The notes below the pieces were generated by a model. The model did not search any database. It had not been told where the DNA came from and saw only the letters and a program-made list of their open reading frames with translations. Position numbers and translations under genes: made by a program. This document shows, in pieces, positions 6,341 through 11,453 of a DNA stretch of 11,453 bases (within the stretch, counting starts at the first letter, position 1; each line of letters begins with the position of its first letter). The DNA lies in assembly GCA_025935595.1 (NCBI GenBank), contig JAICUZ010000056.1:1-11453 (forward strand), read 5' to 3'. Source of the DNA: Burkholderiales bacterium. Lineage in GTDB: Bacteria > Actinomycetota > Thermoleophilia > Gaiellales > Gaiellaceae.

Positions 6341-6991
6341 ATGTTCGACGAGATCACGGTCATCGGCGCGGGACGCGCCGGCACCACAATCGCTGCGCGG
6401 CTGCGCGAGCGCGGCCTACGGCTGGGCGACCATGGAGAGCTGCGCCTCCTCTGCGTCCCCGACCGCGCGATCGCGGAGGTCGCCCGGTCGATCGAGCCCG
6501 GCCCATGGGTCGCGCACGTCTCCGGCGCGACGCCGCTCGCAGCCCTCGAGCCGCACGCGCTGCGCTTCTCCGTCCACCCGCTCCAGACCCTCGCGAAGGA
6601 CGGCGGGCCGCAGCAACTCGACGGCGCGTGGGGCGGCGTGACCGCCGAGTCGGAGGAGGCGCGCGGCCGCGGTCTCTGGCTTGCGGAGACCCTCGGCCTG
6701 CACCCGTTCATCCTTGCCGACGATCGCCGCGCGCTCTACCACGCGGGCGCCTCGATCGCCTCGAACTTCCTCGTCACGCTCTACCGCGTCGCAGCCGACC
6801 TCGTCGAGCGCGCGGGTGCGCCGCCGGAGGCGCTCGTGCCGCTGATGGAGCGCACAATCGCGAACGGCTTCCAGCTCACCGGGCCGATCGCGCGTGGCGA
6901 TTGGTCGACCGTCGACCGGCACCGCGAGGTGCTGCACGACACGGCCTACGCAGAGCTCTACGACGCACTCGCCGAGGCGACCCGACCGTGA
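6341..6991 (+). CDS. Rossmann/DUF2520 oxidoreductase, candidate ketopantoate reductase
   Basis: 216-aa cytoplasmic protein of the 6-phosphogluconate-dehydrogenase-like superfamily with a DUF2520 C-terminal domain. The nucleotide-binding loop is VIGAGRAG (7-14), the Rossmann part ends near AHVSGATPL (58-66) and SVHPLQT (77-83), and the DUF2520 helices carry YHAGASIASN (133-142) and LTGPIARGDW (179-188). It is the first gene of an operon with panC and panB: its TGA overlaps the panC GTG. Because panB and panC flank the ketopantoate-to-pantoate step and no panE is present here, a ketopantoate reductase role (compare the PanG type described in Francisella) is a reasonable inference, not shown by the sequence. 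The Rossmann domain appears compact: after helix 1 the chain goes almost directly to the LLCVPD strand (36-41), leaving out about 30 residues usually present. The gene could instead act on another oxo acid. Confidence 0.85.
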   Translation: MFDEITVIGAGRAGTTIAARLRERGLRLGDHGELRLLCVPDRAIAEVARSIEPGPWVAHVSGATPLAALEPHALRFSVHPLQTLAKDGGPQQLDGAWGGVTAESEEARGRGLWLAETLGLHPFILADDRRALYHAGASIASNFLVTLYRVAADLVERAGAPPEALVPLMERTIANGFQLTGPIARGDWSTVDRHREVLHDTAYAELYDALAEATRP

Positions 6992-7755
6992 TCGTCGCGC
7001 GCTCGATCGGCGAGCTCGATCTGCCGCGGAACGGCATCGTCGGGCTGGTCCCGACGATGGGTGCGCTCCACGCGGGTCACACGGCGCTGTTCGAGGCCGC
7101 GCGACCGGACTGCGACGTGCTCGTCGCGAGCGTGTTCGTGAATCCCGCGCAGTTCTCGGAGCTCACGGATCTTTCGGCGTACCCACGCGATCTCGACCAC
7201 GATGTCTCATTCGCTGCCGAGCACGGCGTCGACGTCGTGTTCGCACCGCCTCCCGGCGAGATGTACCCGGACGGGTTCGCCACGTGGGTCGAGCCGGGCG
7301 GCGCGGCGGAAGGCCTCGAGAGCGCCGACCGTCCAGGCCACTTCCGAGGCGTGGCGACGGTCTGCCTGAAGCTGTTCAACCTGGTCCGCCCGCAGATCGC
7401 GTGGTTCGGCCGCAAGGACGCGCAGCAGGTCGCCGTCGTGAAGCAGCTCGTGCGCGACCTCAACGTCCCCGTCGAGATCAAGGTCGTCGAGACCGCCCGC
7501 GACCACGACGGGCTCGCCTTCTCGTCGCGAAACGGTCGGCTCACCACCGCCGAGCGTGAGCTGGCGCGCGCGATCCCGCGCGCGCTGGAGACACGCGATC
7601 CCGTCGCGGCACGTTCCGTGCTCGAGGCGGCCGGCCTCGCGCCCGACTACGTCGAGGTCGCGGACCTCGACGGCCCCACCCTGCTCGTCGCGGCCCGCAT
7701 CGGCTCGACGAGGCTGATCGACAACGTTCCCCTCCCGAAAGGAGCTCGCTCGTGA
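6988..7755 (+). CDS. panC: Pantothenate synthetase PanC
   Basis: 255-aa pantoate-beta-alanine ligase (AMP-forming), the last step of pantothenate (vitamin B5) synthesis. The HIGH-type ATP motif appears as PTMGALHAGH (22-31). Further landmarks are SVFVNPAQF (48-56), HFRGVATVCLKLFN (118-131), FGRKDAQQ (140-147), the SSRNGRL loop (179-185, the KMSKS counterpart) and the C-terminal RIGSTRLIDN (237-246). It is somewhat shorter than the usual 280 or so residues, mainly at the N-terminus, where the chain reaches the PTMG motif early. Start is GTG at 6988, overlapping the DUF2520 stop as GTGA; its stop overlaps the panB GTG in the same way. Active-site motifs are intact. Confidence 0.97.
   Translation: MIVARSIGELDLPRNGIVGLVPTMGALHAGHTALFEAARPDCDVLVASVFVNPAQFSELTDLSAYPRDLDHDVSFAAEHGVDVVFAPPPGEMYPDGFATWVEPGGAAEGLESADRPGHFRGVATVCLKLFNLVRPQIAWFGRKDAQQVAVVKQLVRDLNVPVEIKVVETARDHDGLAFSSRNGRLTTAERELARAIPRALETRDPVAARSVLEAAGLAPDYVEVADLDGPTLLVAARIGSTRLIDNVPLPKGARS
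7740..7744 (+). promoter_or_regulatory. Ribosome binding site of panB
   Basis: AGGAG (within AAAGGAG, 7738-7744) lies 7 bases before the GTG of panB, inside the last codons of panC. It gives panB its own ribosome entry in addition to GTGA coupling. Confidence 0.75.
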
Positions 7756-8654
7756 CCACCCGTCCGCGCAAGCCCGCACCCGGCACACCCGCTCCGGGCA
7801 AGCTGCCGCTGCCCGAGGTGGCGGAAATGAAGCGTCGCGGCGACCGCATCGTGATGGTGACTGCGTACGACGCACCGTCCGGCCGGATCGCCGACGACGC
7901 GGGCGTCGACCTGATCCTCGTCGGCGACTCGGCCGCGATGGTCGTCCTCGGCCACGACTCGACAGTCCCCGCGACGGTCGACGAGATGATCATCCTGACG
8001 CGCGCGGTCAACCGTGGTGCGCGGCGGCCACTCGTGGTCGCCGACCTGCCGTTCGGCTCGTACCAGGTGAGCGACGCGCAGGCACTCGAGACGTCGATCC
8101 GCTTCCTCAAGGAGGCGGCCGCCGACGCGGTCAAGCTCGAAGGCGCCGGGCCGATGCTGTCCCGCGTCCGAGCCCTCACGTCGGCCGGCATCCCCGTCAT
8201 GGGCCACATCGGCCTGACGCCGCAGACCGCGACGATGCTCGGAGGCTTCAAGGCGCAGGGGCGCAACGCAGCCAAGGCCGTGCAGCTCTACGAGGACGCG
8301 CTTGCGCTCGAGGCCGCCGGGTGCTTCTCGATCGTGCTCGAAGCCGTGCCGGCTCCCGTCGCGGCGCGCATCACCGAGGCGCTCTCGATCCCGACGATCG
8401 GCATCGGCGCCGGTGCAGGGTGTGACGGCCAGGTGCTCGTCTGGCACGACATGCTCGGCCTGTACGACGGCAAGTCGCCGCGGTTCGTGAAGCAATACGC
8501 AGAGCTCGCGCCGACGATCCGCGACGCGGTTGCCCGGTATGCGGCCGAGGTGCGCGACGGGGCGTTCCCCGAGGCGAAGCACACCTACGCGATGGCCGAC
8601 GAGGAGCTCGCCCTCTTCGAGGACGCGCTCGCCGAGGTGCATGCGCGGCGCTAG
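7752..8654 (+). CDS. panB: Ketopantoate hydroxymethyltransferase PanB
   Basis: 300-aa 3-methyl-2-oxobutanoate hydroxymethyltransferase, which moves a one-carbon unit from 5,10-methylene-tetrahydrofolate to 2-oxoisovalerate to make ketopantoate. The TIM-barrel signatures are all present: MVTAYDAPSG (35-44), LVGDSAAMVVLGHDST (56-71, metal-ligand Asp59), VVADLPFGSY (95-104, Asp98), VKLEG (127-131, Glu130), VMGHIGLTPQ (149-158), IVLEAVP with the catalytic Glu198 (194-200), and IGIGAGAGCDGQVLVWHDMLG (216-236). A Pro/Lys-rich N-terminal extension of about 20 residues (RPRKPAPGTPAPGKLPL) makes it longer than the usual 260-280. The GTG start has an AGGAG site and overlaps panC by four bases. It converges on the flavoprotein gene with 7 bases between the stops. 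Confidence 0.97.
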   Translation: MTTRPRKPAPGTPAPGKLPLPEVAEMKRRGDRIVMVTAYDAPSGRIADDAGVDLILVGDSAAMVVLGHDSTVPATVDEMIILTRAVNRGARRPLVVADLPFGSYQVSDAQALETSIRFLKEAAADAVKLEGAGPMLSRVRALTSAGIPVMGHIGLTPQTATMLGGFKAQGRNAAKAVQLYEDALALEAAGCFSIVLEAVPAPVAARITEALSIPTIGIGAGAGCDGQVLVWHDMLGLYDGKSPRFVKQYAELAPTIRDAVARYAAEVRDGAFPEAKHTYAMADEELALFEDALAEVHARR

Positions 8655-8661
8655 ATGCGGG

Positions 8662-9774
8662 TCAGGTCACCCAGAACAGGCTGCGCTGGTGCCGCCGGGC
8701 GACCTCGGCGAGGGCCGGAGCGAGATGACGCGCGAAGATCTTCGCGGGCGGAGACCAGAGCGGCTCGCCTGAGACCAGACCGGGATCGTCCGGGTCTGCG
8801 AGATCACGGCGGACATAAATGCTCTCGCTGCCGCAGGCGAGCCGCGCGCGCAGCACCGGCCTGAACGGCGTCGGGACGACCGCGGCACCCGCGGCCGCGG
8901 CGATCGACTCGGCGACCGTATCGGCCTGCCCCGCTGCGAGGCTGCCGTGCTTCACCACGGTCGACGTGACATCGCCGGCCGCGTAGACGTCTTCGACCCC
9001 GAACACGAGCCCGAACCGGTCGGTCGGGACGAAGCCGTCGTCGTCGGCCGGGAGCCCGTAGATTCGCGCCCCACGCAGCTCCGGCGCCGCGATCGTCGTC
9101 TCGCGGGCGAAGCGCTCGAAGCTCACATCCACCACGAGCTTGATGTTCCGGCTCGCGAGGAGGGCCGTGAGGTGCGCGCTGCCGGTCCGGCCGAGCGCCT
9201 CGCCCGCGGCGGGCTCGACCGTCGCAAGGGTGAGCGGCCGGTCGGTGATGCTCCGCAGCCCGAAGGCGAGCTCGTAGACCGGCAGCGGCCAGGTGCGCCG
9301 AGTCGGGATCGCCAGCGTCAGCGGCGACACATCTCCGTGCGCCGACGCCTGGGCGACGGCCGCGACGCGGTCGGCGTCGGCGGGCCCTCGGAAGGTGAGC
9401 GCATCGCGGAGAACGGCGGTCGGAGAGGCTCCCGTCGCGACGACGAGCACGTCGTACGGCAGGGTCATCCCGCGTGTGGTTCGAACGACGTGCGCGGCCG
9501 GGACGACGGACGCGAGCTCACCGAGCGTGAGCTGGGCCCCGAGCCCCTCCGCCAGCTCGCCCAGCTCGAACGCCTGCACCCGAACGCCGCCGAACGGCTC
9601 GAAGACGGCCTGCGGGCGGTAGAAGAACTTCGGTTCCGGGGCGAGGAGCTCGAGGTCGACGAGGTCGCCGGCGAGCGCGCGGAGCGCGAACGCAGCCTCG
9701 AGCGCCGCGACCCCGCCGCCGGCGACGACCACGTGCGCGCCGCTGTAGGTCTCGGGCGTCGTTCTCTCTGGCAT
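8662..9774 (-). CDS. SQR/NDH-2-like FAD-dependent oxidoreductase of unknown substrate
   Basis: 370-aa flavoprotein of the pyridine-nucleotide-disulfide oxidoreductase superfamily, closest in layout to sulfide:quinone reductases and type-2 NADH dehydrogenases. FAD motifs are AGGGVAALE (18-26), VVATGASP (111-118) and DVYAAGDVT (262-270), followed by KHGSLAAGQAD (275-285). The second nucleotide site lacks GxGxxG; in its place is IPTRRTWPLPVYELAFGL (156-173), resembling SQR-type proteins. Yet only one cysteine exists (Cys314), so the redox cysteines of true SQRs are missing. Electron donor and acceptor are therefore unknown. No transmembrane span is seen. ATG 9774 is chosen over ATG 9810 because the 12 intervening codons use AAA, CCT, GCT and GTT, unlike the GC-ending codons of the gene; neither has a strong Shine-Dalgarno. 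It is last in line behind uvrA, a small membrane protein and a YIP1-like protein, 77 bases after the latter. Confidence 0.85.
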   Translation of the reverse strand: MPERTTPETYSGAHVVVAGGGVAALEAAFALRALAGDLVDLELLAPEPKFFYRPQAVFEPFGGVRVQAFELGELAEGLGAQLTLGELASVVPAAHVVRTTRGMTLPYDVLVVATGASPTAVLRDALTFRGPADADRVAAVAQASAHGDVSPLTLAIPTRRTWPLPVYELAFGLRSITDRPLTLATVEPAAGEALGRTGSAHLTALLASRNIKLVVDVSFERFARETTIAAPELRGARIYGLPADDDGFVPTDRFGLVFGVEDVYAAGDVTSTVVKHGSLAAGQADTVAESIAAAAGAAVVPTPFRPVLRARLACGSESIYVRRDLADPDDPGLVSGEPLWSPPAKIFARHLAPALAEVARRHQRSLFWVT

Positions 9775-9800
9775 AGGGCGAGGTTTGCGCTGAACGCCCT
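9775..9800 (-). other. Small inverted repeat abutting the flavoprotein start
   Basis: AGGGCG (9775-9780) and CGCCCT (9795-9800) are exact inverted repeats with a 14-base loop. The hairpin in the minus-strand transcript would end right at the ATG of the flavoprotein gene. It could affect translation initiation, or be chance in GC-rich DNA. Confidence 0.25.
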
Positions 9801-9851
9801 GAGCGGTCATCGGCGCCGTCCGTGATCCCGGCGTCGGGAAACTACGCGTGG

Positions 9852-10457
9852 TCAGCGAACGGCGAGCGCCACGGTCAATGCGACCGGTGTCGCCAACGCG
9901 AGGGCGGCCGCAGCCGCCGCACGCGCCCACGCCCAGCCGTGCACGGACCGGATGCCGGTCACGAGCAGGGCCAGCGCCCAGGCGAGGAAGGCGGCCGAGA
10001 GCACGCCGAACACGGCAGCGCCGGCTCCTGCGTCGCCACCGGCGGAGCGGAACCAGTCGTCGCCGTAGAGCGCGAGCTTGAACGGCCAGAGGACGAGCGA
10101 GAGCGCGATCGGCGTGGCCGCGAATGCGAGCACGTGGCGCGAACGGCGGTACGTGCCCTGTGAGCCGAGCGCCCGCGTCACGCGATAGAGCAGCCAGCCG
10201 ACGACGAAGTACGCGAAGCCGCCCGTCATTCCGCCCGCGGCGAACGCCCAGATCGCCAGGTCGACCCCGTCGCGGGTCGCGTCGTCCAGGTACGTCGTCG
10301 CGTCCGCGAGGATCGCAGCGATCCCCGCGAGCCAAACGATCAGCAGGACGGGCTCGGCGCGCTCCGCGACCGCGTCGGGATCGTCGTCGCGCAGTGCGAC
10401 GAACACCGGCCGCGGCCGCTGGAGCACGAGCAGCGTGCGAAGCCACCAGTCGCGCAT
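9852..10457 (-). CDS. YIP1-like multi-span membrane protein
   Basis: 201-aa integral membrane protein resembling the YIP1 family, whose bacterial members have no established function. An amphipathic, Trp-rich N-terminus with LQRPRPVFVAL (12-22), similar to the short cytosolic segment that starts many bacterial YIP1 proteins, is followed by about five hydrophobic spans: near 36-55, 65-92 (with GGMTGG), 108-130 (with ATPIAL), 145-168 and 177-200. The ATG at 10457 directly follows the stop codon of the 68-aa gene with no base between, so translation is probably coupled; no Shine-Dalgarno is visible. A transport role cannot be excluded. The membrane topology is clear, the family call moderate. 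Confidence 0.75.
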   Translation of the reverse strand: MRDWWLRTLLVLQRPRPVFVALRDDDPDAVAERAEPVLLIVWLAGIAAILADATTYLDDATRDGVDLAIWAFAAGGMTGGFAYFVVGWLLYRVTRALGSQGTYRRSRHVLAFAATPIALSLVLWPFKLALYGDDWFRSAGGDAGAGAAVFGVLSAAFLAWALALLVTGIRSVHGWAWARAAAAAALALATPVALTVALAVR

Positions 10458-10664
10458 CTAGGACGCAGTTGTAACGACGCGGCCGTCGTGACAGCGGTAC
10501 TCGGTCTGGCCGAGCAGTCCGCCGCGTTGCGCGACGGGCGGCTTGTGGTCGGGGCAGATCGTGTGGTGCCGGTTGTTCCACGCCGCCACCATCCCGCCGA
10601 CGAACACGACGAGGCACACCGCCCCGAGCGCGATCAAGACCGACCGCTTGCTCTTCCAGTTCAC
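10458..10664 (-). CDS. Small single-span membrane protein, function unknown
   Basis: 68-aa protein that I do not recognise. A short basic N-terminus (MNWKSKRS) precedes one strongly hydrophobic span (about residues 9-29). A soluble C-terminal part of about 40 residues follows, with Cys37 in TICPDHKPP and Cys58 in EYRCHDGRVV, plus several histidines, which might form a disulfide or bind metal. By the positive-inside rule the C-terminal part would be outside the cytoplasm. The GTG start overlaps the uvrA stop as GTGA, and codons end mainly in G or C as in neighbours, which argues for a real gene. The TAG stop abuts the YIP1-like ATG. It may work with that membrane protein, but this rests on adjacency only. 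Confidence 0.75.
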   Translation of the reverse strand: MNWKSKRSVLIALGAVCLVVFVGGMVAAWNNRHHTICPDHKPPVAQRGGLLGQTEYRCHDGRVVTTAS

Positions 10665-11453
10665 GCGGCGACTGCCGCGGCACGCTCGAGCAGCGGCCGC
10701 AGGAACTGCCCGGTGTACGACCCGTCGGCGGCCGCCACTTCCTCGGGCGTGCCCGACGCGATGATCTCGCCGCCTGCCTCGCCGCCCTCGGGGCCGAGGT
10801 CGACGAGATAGTCGGCCTGCTTGATCACGTCGAGGTTGTGCTCGATCACGAGCACGGTGTTGCCGCCGTCGACCAGCCGCTGGAGCACCTCGAGCAGCTT
10901 CTCGATGTCGGCGAAGTGGAGTCCCGTGGTCGGCTCGTCGAGGATGTAGAGGGTCCGCCCCGTCGCGACCTTGCACAGCTCGGCGGCGAGCTTCACGCGC
11001 TGTGCCTCACCGCCCGACAGCGTCGTCGCGGGCTGCCCGAGTGTCATGTAGTCGAGCCCGACATCGTGCAGCGTCTGCAGGCGGCGCCGGATCTTCGGGA
11101 TCTTGGAGAAGAACTGCAGGGCCTCCTCGACCGACATCTCGAGCACGTCGGCGATCGTCTTCCCCTTGAAGCGGACTTCGAGCGTCTCGCGGTTGTAACG
11201 CTTGCCCTTGCACGTCTCGCACGGCACGTAGACGTCGGGCAGGAAGTGCATCTCGATCTTGATCTGCCCGTCGCCCTTGCACGTCTCGCAGCGGCCGCCC
11301 TTCACGTTGAACGAGAACCGGCCGGGCTTGTAGCCGCGCACCTTCGCATCCGGCGTGAGCGAGTACAGCTCGCGGATGTGCGTGAACAGGTCGGTGTACG
11401 TCGCCGGGTTCGAGCGCGGCGTGCGGCCGATCGGCCGCTGGTCGATCTCGATC
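10661..11453 (-). CDS. uvrA: UvrABC excinuclease subunit A, C-terminal part (5' end outside window)
   Basis: C-terminal 263 residues of UvrA, the ATPase that finds bulky DNA damage and loads UvrB in nucleotide excision repair. The frame is open to the window edge, so the gene continues upstream. Visible motifs, numbered from the first complete codon, are: IEIDQRPIGRTPRSNPATYT (1-20); the zinc finger with Cys55-x2-Cys58 and Cys78-x2-Cys81; the ABC signature LSGGEAQR (145-152); Walker B with YILDEPTTGLH (169-179); and the H-loop VIEHNLDVIKQADYLVDLGP (202-221). All are intact, so this is a functional-looking end, not a remnant. The stop overlaps the start of the 68-aa membrane protein by four bases. 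Confidence 0.98.
   Translation of the reverse strand, partial: IEIDQRPIGRTPRSNPATYTDLFTHIRELYSLTPDAKVRGYKPGRFSFNVKGGRCETCKGDGQIKIEMHFLPDVYVPCETCKGKRYNRETLEVRFKGKTIADVLEMSVEEALQFFSKIPKIRRRLQTLHDVGLDYMTLGQPATTLSGGEAQRVKLAAELCKVATGRTLYILDEPTTGLHFADIEKLLEVLQRLVDGGNTVLVIEHNLDVIKQADYLVDLGPEGGEAGGEIIASGTPEEVAAADGSYTGQFLRPLLERAAAVAA

Noticed and set aside
7207..8642. Minus-strand open frames opposite panC and panB (such as 7207-7875 and 7647-8642)
   Set aside because: They are shadows of two well-recognised enzymes and show no domain or ribosome binding site.
9826..9839. Five-base-pair hairpin TCCCG-gcgt-CGGGA after the YIP1-like gene as a terminator
   Set aside because: The stem is short and no T-run follows it on the minus strand; such stems are common in GC-rich DNA.
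8662..10683. 673-codon extension of the flavoprotein frame through the YIP1-like and 68-aa genes
   Set aside because: The added N-terminal 300 residues are Arg/Ala-rich out-of-frame readings of two membrane-protein genes; FAD-binding homology starts only near 9774.
10665..10976. N-terminal extension of the 68-aa membrane protein into uvrA
   Set aside because: The extra residues are an out-of-frame reading of conserved UvrA sequence; the GTG at 10664 gives a clean membrane protein and a GTGA overlap.
1..11453. A hidden defence, mobile or CRISPR-like system
   Set aside because: No repeat-spacer array, transposase, integrase, toxin-antitoxin pair or nuclease-helicase set is seen; all gene-sized frames on the likely coding strand are accounted for by housekeeping or small membrane genes.

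Overview
The window is G/C-rich chromosomal DNA. Third codon positions are mostly G or C, at least 8 of the 14 visible starts are GTG, and genes are packed end to end. Protein styles and gene orders (tsaE-tsaB-rimI-tsaD; a Rossmann/DUF2520 gene ahead of panC) suggest a high-GC actinobacterium, perhaps of the deep-branching Thermoleophilia/Gaiellales type. That placement is inference from style only; no 16S rRNA or other phylogenetic marker was compared.

Layout. (1) Positions 6253 down to 1, minus strand: eight tightly linked genes in the order FmdB-type zinc ribbon, family-4 uracil-DNA glycosylase, tsaE, tsaB, rimI, tsaD, a secreted subtilisin-like protease, and the start of a glutamate dehydrogenase cut by the window edge. 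Every junction is an overlap or a gap of at most 14 bases, so one transcript is likely. (2) Positions 6254-6340: the only divergent intergenic region (87 bases). It holds a TAGGAT -10-like box 7 bases before the zinc-ribbon ATG (possible leaderless start) and a weaker candidate for the plus strand. (3) Positions 6341-8654, plus strand: a Rossmann/DUF2520 dehydrogenase-like gene, panC and panB, joined by two 4-base GTGA overlaps; this is a pantothenate operon. (4) Positions 11453 down to 8662, minus strand: the 3' end of uvrA, a 68-aa single-span membrane protein (GTGA overlap with uvrA), a YIP1-like multi-span membrane protein, and an SQR/NDH-2-like flavoprotein. panB and the flavoprotein converge with only 7 bases between stop codons.

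How the genes work together. TsaE, TsaB and TsaD are the bacterial partners for the threonylcarbamoyl transfer that makes t6A37 on ANN-decoding tRNAs; RimI is the N-acetyltransferase usually encoded with them. The uracil-DNA glycosylase and UvrA are DNA repair enzymes in separate transcription units. PanB makes ketopantoate, PanC joins pantoate to beta-alanine, and the DUF2520 protein sits where a ketopantoate reductase would be expected.

No mobile element, CRISPR array, rRNA, tRNA or defence system was recognised. This is mainly housekeeping DNA. The most interesting points are the possible non-PanE ketopantoate reductase with a shortened Rossmann domain, a flavoprotein lacking both the NAD(P)H motif and the SQR cysteines, a ribosome binding site written inside a Cys/Gly-rich protein tail, and repeated GTGA start-stop couplings.
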